The notes beneath the pieces are model-generated. The model made no database searches and was not told the origin of the DNA. It saw nothing but the letters and a program-made list of their open reading frames with translations. Of a stretch of 42,826 nt of DNA, positions 32,545-41,812 are shown one piece after another (position 1 is the stretch's first letter; every line of letters starts with the position of its first letter). Location of the stretch: positions 1-42,826 of the forward strand of contig CAZGRP010000032.1 of the NCBI GenBank assembly GCA_964527995.1, written 5' to 3'. A program made the translations under genes and the position numbers. The DNA comes from CAZGRP01 sp964527995. GTDB taxonomy: Bacteria > Zhuqueibacterota > Zhuqueibacteria > Oceanimicrobiales > CAZGRP01.

Positions 32545-34566
32545 CTACTGCTGCACTACCAGGCTGCGGGTCTGGCTCTCTCCGTTCACCTTCAGACGGT
32601 AGAAATAAACGCCGGCTGCCAGGCGGCTGGCGTCAAAGGTGATGCGGTGTCGTCCGGCGCTGTATGAGCCTTTTGCCAGGGTGGCGACCTCCCTGCCGAG
32701 GAGATCGTACAGCTTCAGCGACACTGGAGCGGCCTGGGTCAGATTGAAGAGGATGGTCGTCAGAGCAGGGCCACCAGTGTTACCAGACACCACCGGGTTT
32801 GGATAATTCTGCTCCAGCCCAAACGTCTGCGGAGGCCCTGCCGGCGGTGTGCCCACCTGCCCCGCCAGCGTCACGTCTTTCAAGATCCAGTCGTCGGGGT
32901 CGAGAAGCACGGTGTCGGGTGCCTGCGGAATCTGAAGGAGATACGTCTGCAACGGCGCGTCGTTGAACAGCACCACCGTGGTATCCCAGGTGCCGCTTTT
33001 CAGTTCGAAGTCGATCGGCATCACAAAGAACGAGGGTTGCTCGCCCGCCTGTTGCCGCAGTTCGATCCGAACTTCGTAGGCGCTCCCTACAGGTGTGGCG
33101 CTCCAAGAGTAGGAGTAGTGAGGGTACCCCTGTCCGTAAATCCATTCCGAGAAAAAGTAGCCGAGATCGAGGCCCGAAACATCTTCGCAGACGCGCTGCA
33201 AGTCCTCCGTCACGGCCGTACCGTAAACCAGTTGGGGGTCAGCGGCATAGGCTCGCACAGCGGTGAAGAATACGCTGTCACCGAGCACATGCCGCAGCAT
33301 GTGAAGCACCGTGGCGCCTTTGGCATAGACCAGCGGCCAGGCAAAGAGCTGGTGGACATCGGTGGTGTCGGCGACATAGATCGAACCCTTGGCCGTACGG
33401 GCATCTGTCATCAGCCGGTTCATATACCCGCGATAGGCGTTTTTGCCCCGGTCAGCTTCATAATAGAGCCCGGTGCTATAGGTGGCGAACCCTTCATTCA
33501 ACCAGATGCTGGACCAGTTGGCGCAGGTGATCTTATCCCCGAACCACTGGTGCGCCAACTCATGAGCCAGAAGTCCGGAGCCGAAAGCGCCGATGGAAGT
33601 CATGGTCTGGTGTTCCATGCCACCGCCCCAGCCAAACTGGGCGTGACCATACTTTTCTTTCAGAAAAGGGTACGGACCGAAAAGATTGGAGTAAATCTGA
33701 AGTTGGCCAACCACTGCGGCAAGGCTCTGGCGGGCTTTGTCGAGTTGTTCTGGAAGGACGTAGTTGACGACTTCCATGGAATCGGTCGGAGAGTATCGGA
33801 ACCAGTTGGAGAAGGTCTCGTAATTGGTGATCGCCAGCGAGACCAGATAAGTGGCGATCGGATAGCGCTCCTGCCATTTGTAGGTTCGGGTGCCATCGCC
33901 GTTGTCGACCACCTCCACCAGCCGGCCGTTGGAAGCGGCTCGGAAAGCGGCATCGCAGGTGATCCAGATGTCGACCGAGTCGGCCTTGTCGGTGGGATGA
34001 TCTTTGCTCGGCCACCAGTCCTTGGCACCATACGGCTCGCTCAGGGTCCACACCCAGGGCACGCCATTGTGGTCGCTAAAGGCGAAACTGCCGAACCCGC
34101 TGCTCCCCGGCCGCCCCTCATATGAGATGTCGAAGGCGAATTCCTCACCGGCATCGTAGGAGCGGTCGAGTGTGATATCCACCGTCGACGGCTTCTGCAC
34201 AAAAGCCAGGGACTTCGTGCCCGCCTTCACTCCCGTGACTTGCATGCTCTGCATCAGGTCGAGAGTGACTTTCTGCAGCCCGGCGGTCCTGGAGAACGCC
34301 TTCACCGTTACCACGCCCTTGAGGTACTCGGGCGAGGTGGTGACGGTCAGGTCGAGCTTGTAATAGGTGACATCAATGTTCGAATCAGCATAGGCTGCGG
34401 CACTCTCGGCATCCAGCAGTCTGGTGTACGCCTGTCTCTCCGAAAAGAGGAACCGTTTCAGCTCTTCATCGAGAGGTCTCTGTTGGGCGATCGCCCCTAT
34501 CCCGTGGAAACCGCTGAGAAGGAGCACAAGACCCGCGATGACCCGCTTCGCTGCTATGACGCTCAC
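32545..34566 (-). CDS. Secreted M1-family aminopeptidase with T9SS-type sorting domain
   Basis: 673 residues from GTG 34566 (GGGAGAG upstream, directly before the signal peptide VIAGLVLLLSGFHGIGAIA); the frame extends to GTG 34617. The M1 catalytic domain shows GGMEHQ (315-320, the GxMEN-type exopeptidase motif with His for Asn), HELAHQWFGD (335-344) and Glu358 in WLNEGFA, a complete gluzincin site. The last 90 residues, from FGLEQNYPNPVV to SLVVQQ with LKLYDLLGREVATL and GVYFYRLKV, are a Por/T9SS type A sorting domain. So it is probably exported and attached to the cell surface or released, to digest peptides. It is preceded on the strand by hflC. Confidence 0.92.
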   Translation of the reverse strand: MSVIAAKRVIAGLVLLLSGFHGIGAIAQQRPLDEELKRFLFSERQAYTRLLDAESAAAYADSNIDVTYYKLDLTVTTSPEYLKGVVTVKAFSRTAGLQKVTLDLMQSMQVTGVKAGTKSLAFVQKPSTVDITLDRSYDAGEEFAFDISYEGRPGSSGFGSFAFSDHNGVPWVWTLSEPYGAKDWWPSKDHPTDKADSVDIWITCDAAFRAASNGRLVEVVDNGDGTRTYKWQERYPIATYLVSLAITNYETFSNWFRYSPTDSMEVVNYVLPEQLDKARQSLAAVVGQLQIYSNLFGPYPFLKEKYGHAQFGWGGGMEHQTMTSIGAFGSGLLAHELAHQWFGDKITCANWSSIWLNEGFATYSTGLYYEADRGKNAYRGYMNRLMTDARTAKGSIYVADTTDVHQLFAWPLVYAKGATVLHMLRHVLGDSVFFTAVRAYAADPQLVYGTAVTEDLQRVCEDVSGLDLGYFFSEWIYGQGYPHYSYSWSATPVGSAYEVRIELRQQAGEQPSFFVMPIDFELKSGTWDTTVVLFNDAPLQTYLLQIPQAPDTVLLDPDDWILKDVTLAGQVGTPPAGPPQTFGLEQNYPNPVVSGNTGGPALTTILFNLTQAAPVSLKLYDLLGREVATLAKGSYSAGRHRITFDASRLAAGVYFYRLKVNGESQTRSLVVQQ

Positions 34567-34775
34567 CGCCTTCTCTCCCGTTTCCAGCTTCGCAAATCGA
34601 AGCAAACACCTCCTCACGATTCACCAGCGTGCCCGCATTCCCTGTTCCCAACGCCGCCGGAACCAGGCCGGCCCTGAGCGGCAACCTGGATTCGAGCGCA
34701 GAATCACGGCCAGCCTCCTCCGCGGCTAGCCGTGGTCGATCTGTTGCTCCCTGCGCAAGGCAGCGTTGCAGCCCG

Positions 34776-35717
34776 CTACGGCCGGACTCTCTTCAAGTAG
34801 CGCAGATATGCCGAATCCGTACTCAAGATGATCGTCGTGTTCTTCGTCAGAGTAGACCGGTATGTCTCCAGGGTCTTCAGAAACGAGTAGAATTCCGGAT
34901 CGCGGTTGTAGGCTTTGGCGTAGATCTGGGTTGCCGTGGCATCGGCCTGTCCGATGATTTGCTGGGCTTTGCGGTAGGCCTCGGAGGTAATGCGCTGCAG
35001 CTCTTTCTGCCTCTCGCCGTCGATCTCTGCCTTGCGTCCCTGTCCCTCGGAGCGGTATTTCTGGGCGATTCGCTTCCGCTCCGAGATCATACGTTCGTAC
35101 ACTTTCTTCCGCACGTCCTCGATGTAGTTGATGCGCTTGATGCGCACATCCACCAGCTCGATGCCGTATTGCGGGACGGTCTCGGCCACACGACGGAGAA
35201 TTTCCCGCGTGATTGCATCACGGCCGCTGGTCACCGTATCCACCGCACCTTCCACGCCCAACTCGATTTCCCCTTCCGCCGTGCTCGCCATCACCCGGTT
35301 CGAATTCCGCACGACATCGATCAGCGGGTTTTCGGTGATGAAGTCCCGGGTGACGCCGTCGATGATGTCGTCCAACCGGCTCTGGGCATTGCGTTCATCT
35401 CGAACCGACTGGTAGAACTTCAGCGGTTCGACGATCCGCCAGCGGGCATAGGTGTTCACCCAGATGTACTTCTTATCCGAAGTCGGAACCTGATTCGGAT
35501 CGCCGTCCCACTCCAGCAGTCGTTTCTCGAAACGGGTGACTGCTTGCACAAAAGGCACTTTGAAATGTAGGCCCGCCTCCCGGATGGGCTGGCCGATCGG
35601 CTTGCCAAACTGGAGGATAATCGCCTGCTGCGTCTCGTCGAGCGTGTAGAAGGAACCGCTCAAAGCCAGGAGCACCAGCAGTGCGAGGACCGAAAGAAGG
35701 ATCGCTTTGACTTTCAT
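34776..35717 (-). CDS. hflC: HflC, SPFH-domain membrane protein
   Basis: 313 residues. One N-terminal TM (ILLSVLALLVLLALSGSFYTLDETQQAIILQFGKPIG is the HflC opening), an SPFH/band 7 domain to about 200, then a charged helical region with RSEGQGRKAEIDGERQKELQRI and EAYRKAQQIIGQADATATQIYAKAY, and the C-terminal DPEFYSFLKTLETYRST typical of HflC. With HflK it forms the large periplasmic-side cage around FtsH and restrains its proteolysis. It overlaps hflK by 4 bp (ATGA). Confidence 0.95.
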   Translation of the reverse strand: MKVKAILLSVLALLVLLALSGSFYTLDETQQAIILQFGKPIGQPIREAGLHFKVPFVQAVTRFEKRLLEWDGDPNQVPTSDKKYIWVNTYARWRIVEPLKFYQSVRDERNAQSRLDDIIDGVTRDFITENPLIDVVRNSNRVMASTAEGEIELGVEGAVDTVTSGRDAITREILRRVAETVPQYGIELVDVRIKRINYIEDVRKKVYERMISERKRIAQKYRSEGQGRKAEIDGERQKELQRITSEAYRKAQQIIGQADATATQIYAKAYNRDPEFYSFLKTLETYRSTLTKNTTIILSTDSAYLRYLKRVRP

Positions 35718-36700
35718 TTTTTCGCTTCCTTTCCTTGAAGTTGCAACAGCGGCAAGAAGCTCTTCTGGCTCTCGTCGATGATGTAGACGTTGTCAAATTT
35801 CGGCAGGATCTCCAGCATCGCTTCCAGATAGAGACGCCGACGCGTCACATCGCGAGCCTGACTGTAGGCCTTCCACACCTCGCTGAACTTGCGGGCGTCG
35901 CCTTGGGCGCGGTTGACTCGATTGGTCGCATATCCCTCGGCCTGGCGGATCGTCTGCTCGGCCTCACCCTTGGCACGCGGAATCACCTTGTTGTAAGCCT
36001 CCCACGCCTCGTTGATAATGCGTTCCCTCTCCTGCTTGGCCTCGTTGACTTCGTTGAACGCAGGCTGAACCGGCACAGGTGGATTGACGTCCTGAAGGTT
36101 GACGGTCACGATGTCGACCCCGGTGCCGTAACGGTCCAGGAGATCCTGCATCAGCTCCTGCGCCTTCAGCGCCACCTCCTTGCGGTTGAGGATAATGACC
36201 TCATCAACGCTGCGGTCGCCGACCACCTGGCGCATCACCGACTCCGAGACGACCCGCAGAGTCTCGCTCACGTCGCGCACCTTGAACAGGTACTGCACTG
36301 GATCTTTTACGCGGTACTGAACCACCCACTCGACCACGGCCGAGTTGAGGTCGCCGGTGAGCATCAGCGACTCGTCGGTGTAGTCAGCCCGGGAGTATTG
36401 GGTGCGAACCCCGGCGGTAACGGTGCGAAACCCGAATTCTTGTTTCAGCACGCGGGCGACCGGCACTCGCTTCACCGTCTCGATGCCGAAGGGCAGTTTC
36501 CAGTTCAAGCCCGGACTGGTGGTGCGCGAGTACCTGCCGAACCGCTGGATCACGCCTACCTCGTCGGCATCGACTGTGTACGCCATTGAAAAAAGCAGCC
36601 AGATTCCCAGAATCGCAATGACCCCATAGACGAGCCATCGGGTGTCGAACCCAGGAATCTCGATGCGTTCTCCACCGATATCAATCACACGCCTTTTCAT
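35714..36700 (-). CDS. hflK: HflK, SPFH-domain membrane protein
   Basis: 328 residues. TM near 22-40 (WLVYGVIAILGIWLLFSMAYTV), then DADEVGVIQRFGRYSRTTSPGLNWKLPFGIETVKRV, the HflK start of the SPFH domain, and QDVNPPVPVQPAFNEVNEAKQERERIINEAWEAYNKVIPRAKGEAEQTI in the helical part. It lacks the Gly-rich N-terminal tail of E. coli HflK. ATG follows AAAGGAG. First gene of the hflK-hflC operon. No ftsH or hflX gene is in the window. Confidence 0.95.
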   Translation of the reverse strand: MKRRVIDIGGERIEIPGFDTRWLVYGVIAILGIWLLFSMAYTVDADEVGVIQRFGRYSRTTSPGLNWKLPFGIETVKRVPVARVLKQEFGFRTVTAGVRTQYSRADYTDESLMLTGDLNSAVVEWVVQYRVKDPVQYLFKVRDVSETLRVVSESVMRQVVGDRSVDEVIILNRKEVALKAQELMQDLLDRYGTGVDIVTVNLQDVNPPVPVQPAFNEVNEAKQERERIINEAWEAYNKVIPRAKGEAEQTIRQAEGYATNRVNRAQGDARKFSEVWKAYSQARDVTRRRLYLEAMLEILPKFDNVYIIDESQKSFLPLLQLQGKEAKK

Positions 36701-36788
36701 CGGTTTGACTCCTTTCCTGTCTTGAGTGAATACCTGGTGCCTGCGAGCCGCCCGGCAAAGTTGCCTCGTCGAGGCTCGCCCCCCTGAG

Positions 36789-36809
36789 AAAAAAACGGCC
36801 CTCCGACCG
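36789..36809 (-). terminator. Possible terminator of the GHKL ATPase gene
   Basis: Minus strand: 5-bp GC stem cggtc/ggccg (36805-36809, 36796-36800, one G-U pair), 4-nt loop, then seven U (36789-36795). Short but in the right place, 50 nt after the stop at 36862 and before hflK. Confidence 0.5.
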
Positions 36810-36861
36810 AGGTGATGGACTGCGCTACCTCGAATCCCGAAAAGGTGGGTGGTGAGGGCAT

Positions 36862-38476
36862 CTACTCTTCTGCGAAGGCGTCTCGGAGGAGCTCGCTCTG
36901 GCGGTGGTAGGCTTCACGCGGATTGGCCGGATCGCGCATGAGGGAAATCTCCTGCGCCAGCAGGCGGGCGATGTGCATGGTATGGGACCGCCGGCTCTTC
37001 GATTCACGCTTGTAGAGTGGATGGTCGCGGTTGATATAGATGATCTGCCCTTCGGTGAAGCTTTCCGGACCTTCCTCGCCAAAGTGGTCCAGGCAGCAGG
37101 AGACGGTCAAGTCGCCGAAAGAAATCTTGCGAACGACAGCGTTGGCAGTCAGACGGTGCACCCTGGCGTGCTTCTTTTCAGGAACCGCTTCAGGCTCCAT
37201 CGCCTCGGCCTCNNNNNNNNNNNNNNNNNNNNNNNNNNNNNNNNNNNNNNNNNNNNNNNNNNNNNNNNNNNNNNNNNNNNNNNNNNNNNNNNNNNNNNNN
37301 NNNNNNNNNNNNCTCGGCCTCTGCCTCCCGGTCGTCCCCTTCGTTTTCCTCCGCATCCGCCGCAACGTCCGCCAACTCCAGATTTTCGGGCAAAAGTTCG
37401 GCCGGTTCGCCGACACGGTCGCTGAGCTCGCCGCGCGGCACGATCCCGGCACCCACAAAATCGGGGTGCTGGGCCAGCGCTTTCTGTATCCGCTCCAACG
37501 CCTCTTTCAGAGCTCTGCGAACACGCTGCGTTTCGCGGCGGTCGCCCAAACGCCGGAGTTCCATCTCCACATCCCGCATCACTCGCTGCATCACCTTCTC
37601 AAAGGCCTGGTACTCCGGCGTATCGATGCGAAAGCCGCTGCGGTCGCTGGTGATGGGCAGGAAGTCGGCGTGGACTTCGCCGCGCACGCGAGCCCCTTCA
37701 CGCCCCCACATCTGCATGCCGAAATACTCTTTCCTGACGACCACGCCCTTGACCCTCACCTGGATGCCCATTTCCTCGGCGGAGGCTTGCGAGCTGGGCA
37801 CGAGGACGATCTCGCCATGGATGGGACCGAAGGGCGTCCCTTCGAGGATGGGGATGCGATGACCGGGAAGGCGTGTCGATACAACGCGCACGCCGTTGAC
37901 AAAGACCGCAAAGTTCTTGGCCCGGATGGGCACCGACTCCAACACACGCCGCCTGACCTCGTCCGGATCGAAGGTGCGACGCAGGCGCGACAGAACCACG
38001 CGAGTGCCGTCGCCGCGCTGACGATCCGCGGGTAGAATCTCCAGTGGCAGCTCCCAGGTGTCCCCCGACCTCTCCCAGTCTATCTTGTCGAAGACCACGC
38101 GCGCGGCAAAACCTCCCTTCTGGGTCCACACCTCAAAGCGGTCGCAGGCTGACAGGGTAGCGAACTTGCCAATGCCAAACTGACCGATGCGGTGACGATG
38201 AAACTTCGGCGACGTGTCGTGCAGCAGTTTCTCCGGCGAACCGATGTTGAAATACTGCTTGAGACCTTCGAGATCCATACCGCTGCCATTGTCCTGGACG
38301 ACGATGCGATCCGCCTCGATGAGCACTTCTACACGGGTGGCGTCGGCATCGTAGGCATTGTTGACAAGCTCGCGTATCAGCTCGATACTCTCGCTGTACA
38401 ACCGCTCGCCAAGAACAGTGATGTGGCTCTTGTCAACCGTAACAGGCAGGGTTGTCGGTGGGTCGTCGGAGATCAT
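36862..38476 (-). CDS. GHKL (HSP90/MutL-like) ATPase protein, interrupted by an assembly gap
   Basis: The N-terminal part (38476 to 37313, 388 residues) and the C-terminal part (37212 to 36862, about 116 residues) lie in different frames only because the gap is written as 100 N. The Bergerat fold is clear: ELIRELVNNAYDADATRV (Glu36, Asn39-Asn40), DNGSGM (62-67) and IGQFGIGKFA (97-106), followed by a GHKL S5-like domain with VRVKGVVVRKEYF. A Glu/Ala-rich tract (REAEAE...EAEAMEPEA) flanks the gap and leads to a C-terminal domain (SFGDLTVSCCLDHFGEEGPESFTEGQIIYINRDHPLYKRESK). Such stand-alone ATPases are found in prokaryotic defence and MORC-like contexts, but here the neighbours are housekeeping. 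Promoter at 38518-38546. Confidence 0.82.
37213..37312. other. Assembly gap (100 N) inside the Glu/Ala-rich tract
   Basis: The flanks share ctcggcctc, so the assembler probably broke in a repetitive Glu/Ala codon tract. Gap size is nominal and shifts the frame of the gene. Confidence 0.92.
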
Positions 38477-38517
38477 GGGAGTAGCGGCCTGGATCTTGTC
38501 GCCAACAAACCTCTATT

Positions 38518-38546
38518 ATGGTACGGAAAGACCGCGGCAAAGTCAA
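38518..38546 (-). promoter_or_regulatory. Promoter of the GHKL ATPase gene
   Basis: Minus strand TTGACT (38541-38546), 17-bp spacer, TACCAT (38518-38523); an alternative -10 CATAAT lies 3 bp further on with a 20-bp spacer. Start about 35 nt before the ATG at 38476. Confidence 0.6.
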
Positions 38547-38570
38547 GCCTTTTCAGTGGATACGGCTTCC

Positions 38571-39602
38571 TCAACGCTGCACTCGACCGGAGGCTTCTCC
38601 AGCCATCAGAGCCTCCACCTCGACAACGGAGACGCGGTTGAAATCGCCAGGGATGCTGTGCTTCAGACACGAAGCCGCGGTGGCAAACTCCAGGGCCCGG
38701 TGGTCATCATCGTAGGTGAGCAGGCCGTAGATCAGGCCCGCCGCAAAGGCGTCGCCTCCACCGACCCGGTCTACGATGTGGGTGATATCGTACTTCCGGC
38801 TGACGAAAAAGTCTCGGCGGTTGTGCAGGCAGGCGGACCAGCCGTTGTGCGAGGCACTGTGGCTCTCGCGCAAGGTGATGGCGATCTTCTGGACTCCTGG
38901 AAAGGCATCGAGAACCGCCTGTGCCAGCCCCTCATAGACGGTGGCATCGAGCCGACCGCTGGCGACGTCGATCTCGGCCTCAATACCGAGAGACCTCTGG
39001 CAGTCCTCCTCGTTCGCCACGGCCACGTCGACGTACTGCATCAACCCGCGCATCACTTCCGGGGCGGACTTGCCGTAGCGCCACAGCTTCTTGCGATAGT
39101 TCAGATCGCACGAAACCGTCAGGCCGGCTTCCTTCGCAGCGCGGGCAGCCTGCAAAGTGATCTCGGCGGCCGACGGGCTCAACGCTGGCGTGATCCCGGT
39201 GACATGGAACCAAACGGCACCGGAAAAGATCTCTGGCCAATCGAAATCCGCAGGCTCAGCCGTGGCAATGGCAGAATGGTAGCGATCGTAGATCACCTTC
39301 GACGGTCGCTGGTTGGCCCCGGCTTCCAGGAAGTAGATGCCCATGCGGTCGCCCCGCCGCCGGATCTGCGAGACATCGACACCGAGGCGGCGCAATTCCG
39401 CCACACAGGCGTCGGCGATGGCATTCGCGGGCAACGCCGTAACGTAGCGCACCGGCAGCCCGTAATTCGACAGCGACACGGCAACATTGGCTTCGCCGCC
39501 GCCAAAGGTCGCCTCCAGCACTGGAGACTGGAACAGTCGCTCAAAGCCCGGGGACTTGAGCCGCAACATCACTTCTCCAAAGGTGACCACCTGCCTCGAC
39601 AT
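38571..39602 (-). CDS. kdgK: 2-keto-3-deoxygluconate kinase (PfkB family)
   Basis: 343 residues of the ribokinase/PfkB fold. FGEVMLRLKSPGFERLFQSPVLEATFGGGEANVAVSLS holds the substrate-binding GGGEANVA signature of KDG kinases, YDRYHSA and CDLNYRKKLW follow, and the catalytic block DRVGGGDAFAAGLIYGLL near residue 285 carries the general-base Asp and anion hole. It phosphorylates KDG to KDPG, the substrate of the aldolase encoded upstream on the same strand (218 bp away). The substrate call follows the subfamily style; fructokinase is less likely given the neighbour. Confidence 0.88.
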   Translation of the reverse strand: MSRQVVTFGEVMLRLKSPGFERLFQSPVLEATFGGGEANVAVSLSNYGLPVRYVTALPANAIADACVAELRRLGVDVSQIRRRGDRMGIYFLEAGANQRPSKVIYDRYHSAIATAEPADFDWPEIFSGAVWFHVTGITPALSPSAAEITLQAARAAKEAGLTVSCDLNYRKKLWRYGKSAPEVMRGLMQYVDVAVANEEDCQRSLGIEAEIDVASGRLDATVYEGLAQAVLDAFPGVQKIAITLRESHSASHNGWSACLHNRRDFFVSRKYDITHIVDRVGGGDAFAAGLIYGLLTYDDDHRALEFATAASCLKHSIPGDFNRVSVVEVEALMAGEASGRVQR

Positions 39603-39820
39603 GCTCGATCTCCCTCTGCACTCTTGCCTGTTTCAACACGAAGAAGCCTTGCGGCCGGTCACTGCAAGACGGAAACCGTGGAACCATTTCGAAGCCGCAA
39701 GTACCTCCGCTCGCATCCTTCCCACCAGCCTCACAGTGCGCAGTGACTCATTGCATGAGGCTGTTCCAGAGGCTTGCTCTTTCTCACCTTGTTCAGACAG
39801 TCCCGGTCCCTCGGAACCGA

Positions 39821-40453
39821 TTATCCGGCACGAAGACGATCGCGGACCTCGACAGCCTCCGCCGCCCGTCGTGTGATCTCCGCGAATTTACCCTCTGCGA
39901 TGAGTTGCGACTTGACCAGCCAGCTGCCGCCGACCGCGAGCACATACGGCTGCGATAGATAGGACACCAGGTTTTCTTCGGTAATCCCTCCCGTCGGGAT
40001 GAACTTGACGCCCGCAAAGGGCGCGGCCAGGGCCTTGAGGATCTTGAGGCCACCCATTGCTTCGGCCGGGAAGAATTTCAGCGTCCGCAGGCCGACCTCC
40101 AGGGCGGCACTCACCTCGGTCGGAGTGGCGACCCCCGGAAAGACGGGAATCCGTCGCATACGGCAGAAATCGACAACCGGCAGAGAGAACCCCGGGGAAA
40201 CGATGAAGTCCGCCCCGGCTGCCACGGCCCGGCGAGCCTGCTCCACGCTCAACACCGTGCCAGCGCCGATCAGCAGATCGGGAAAGGCGTTGCGCATGTT
40301 GCGGATGGCGTCTTCGGCTGCGGCGGTGCGAAAGGTGATTTCGGCACACGGCAAGCCTCCAGCGACCAGCGCCTTTGCCAGCGGCACGGCATCTTCAGCC
40401 CGGCCGATCGCCACCACGGGCACGATGCCCAATCTCGCCAGCTTCTGATCCAT
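39821..40453 (-). CDS. eda: KDPG aldolase (Eda)
   Basis: 210 residues, the usual length. Glu38 (CAEITFRT) and Schiff-base Lys126 (LRTLKFFPAE) keep the 88-residue spacing of the E. coli enzyme (45/133). GAGTVLSVEQARRAVAAGADFIVSPG and FIPTGGI (phosphate binding) complete the class I site. It splits KDPG into pyruvate and glyceraldehyde 3-phosphate. With kdgK it forms a two-step KDG degradation unit. The C-terminus is slightly short and charged. Confidence 0.93.
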   Translation of the reverse strand: MDQKLARLGIVPVVAIGRAEDAVPLAKALVAGGLPCAEITFRTAAAEDAIRNMRNAFPDLLIGAGTVLSVEQARRAVAAGADFIVSPGFSLPVVDFCRMRRIPVFPGVATPTEVSAALEVGLRTLKFFPAEAMGGLKILKALAAPFAGVKFIPTGGITEENLVSYLSQPYVLAVGGSWLVKSQLIAEGKFAEITRRAAEAVEVRDRLRAG

Positions 40454-40684
40454 CTCTCTCCTCTCTAGAATTACCGGTCCGCAACTGTTCTGCTGCCAGG
40501 GGTCAGGTACCAGACATCAGCGCTCGCCAGGCCTGTTCGCGCCCACTTTCGGCTGATTTCCGCCTGGGTCAGGATACCCACAGCCTGCGGGTTGACCAAT
40601 CCGTTGCCCACCGTCTTCCGTTGGGCCGGAAGCACCACGGCTGTCTCCAGGCACCGCCTGCCGCAATCCGGAATCCCCGCTCCC

Positions 40685-40718
40685 CCATCATCCATCAGCC
40701 ATCATCGATCAACCATCA
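40685..40718. repeat. Short ccatca repeats at the 3' end of the DapA-family gene
   Basis: ccatca at 40685, 40692, 40699 and 40713; the first three have a 7-bp period. The array begins inside the last codons of the gene. The rest of the 248-bp spacer to eda has no supported feature. Confidence 0.6.
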
Positions 40719-41601
40719 ACTCTTCCACTTCTGCCCAGACTCTGAGCACTTGCCTCCGCTCCTCCCCCGACAGCCGCGGGAACGGGGCAGCGCAAGTTTC
40801 TGTCGCCAGGATGCCCATTTCATGGAGAATCACTTTGGGCGCGGCCGGCCACCACTCCATATCGCTCCCATAGATGCGGCGGGCTTTGTCCACGATGCCT
40901 TGAAGCCTCTTCGCCTCCTCGATCTTTCCGCTTTCCACGGCGTCGTAGAGTCTCACCATGACGTCGGGAATGACGTTGGCGACACCGGGAACGATGCCGT
41001 CGGCACCGAGCTCGAGGACAGCGACGTTGTCACGGGCCAGCCCTGTGAAAACGACAAACCCAGGCGACGCAAGCTCTCGGACGAGACGGGCAAAGAAGGC
41101 CGTATCCGCACCCGAGTACTTGACGCCTATGATGTTCTCGTGTTCGGCAAGCCGGGCGATCACCTCAAACGGCGTGGTCACCGCCGTGCGGGCCGGATTC
41201 TCGTAGATCCACACGGGCAGAGGAGAGGCGTCGGCGAGCTGGCGGAAAAAGTACTCGATGGCCTCGGGTGAATAAGGGAAATAGAAGGGCGGTGTAGCGA
41301 CCACCTCGTCGGCTTCAGCGCGCTGGGCCCAGCGGACGTTCTCAAGAGCACGCGCTGTGCTCAAGTCGCTGACGTTCGCCAGCACGGGGACACGGCCGGC
41401 CACCACTTCCACGGTGCGACTCGCAACCTCTTCCTTCACGGAGTCGCACAGCGCCAACCCTTCACCATTGGTGCCCAGCACGAAAACTCCGTGAACGCCG
41501 CCTGCCAGAACGTGCTCCAGCAAACGTCGCAGGCTTTCCGGATCAAGCCTCTCCTGCTCTGTGAGCGGCGTGACCAGCGGTGGGATAATACCTTTTCTCA
41601 T
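40702..41601 (-). CDS. DapA-family (dihydrodipicolinate synthase/N-acetylneuraminate lyase-like) lyase
   Basis: 299 residues. GTNGEG (43-48) binds the pyruvate carboxylate, Tyr133 (WIYENPA) and Schiff-base Lys161 (IIGVKYSG) are at exactly the residue numbers of E. coli DapA. The opening GIIPPLVTPLTEQERLD and SDMEWWPAAPKVILHEMG in the C-terminal part suggest a sugar-acid lyase or dehydratase (KDG aldolase, 5-keto-4-deoxyglucarate dehydratase type) and not lysine synthesis, as does location beside kdgK and eda. It has its own promoter at 41737-41764. Confidence 0.85.
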   Translation of the reverse strand: MRKGIIPPLVTPLTEQERLDPESLRRLLEHVLAGGVHGVFVLGTNGEGLALCDSVKEEVASRTVEVVAGRVPVLANVSDLSTARALENVRWAQRAEADEVVATPPFYFPYSPEAIEYFFRQLADASPLPVWIYENPARTAVTTPFEVIARLAEHENIIGVKYSGADTAFFARLVRELASPGFVVFTGLARDNVAVLELGADGIVPGVANVIPDVMVRLYDAVESGKIEEAKRLQGIVDKARRIYGSDMEWWPAAPKVILHEMGILATETCAAPFPRLSGEERRQVLRVWAEVEELMVDR

Positions 41602-41736
41602 CGGCGTCCGATGTGGGGATGAATTGCAACGACCGGCGACCTCGAAGATGGCAAGGCCAGCCCTGCCGGCCCTCTTCCAGACCCGTCACCGCCAGACTGT
41701 TCAAGCTACGGCCTGGCAGGTGCAAGTCACCGCAAA
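41602..41736. other. Leader of the DapA-family gene, nothing further seen
   Basis: About 130 nt between the promoter and the ATG. No ORF with a ribosome site. The 413-bp spacer up to tonB otherwise contains the promoter, a hairpin at 41813-41842 and the tonB terminator. Confidence 0.5.
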
Positions 41737-41764
41737 AGTATACACGACGGCCAGCGAAAGTCAA
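41737..41764 (-). promoter_or_regulatory. Promoter of the DapA-family gene
   Basis: Minus strand TTGACT (41759-41764), 16-bp spacer, TATACT (41737-41742). Confidence 0.72.
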
Positions 41765-41812
41765 GCGTTTTTTGAGTCACCTGGAGGATTGACCCACAAG
41801 AGGCCCGGTTCG

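Noticed and set aside
38358..39746. 462-codon plus-strand frame opposite kdgK and the GHKL gene start
   Set aside because: Crosses two real genes and a promoter; no recognisable domain.
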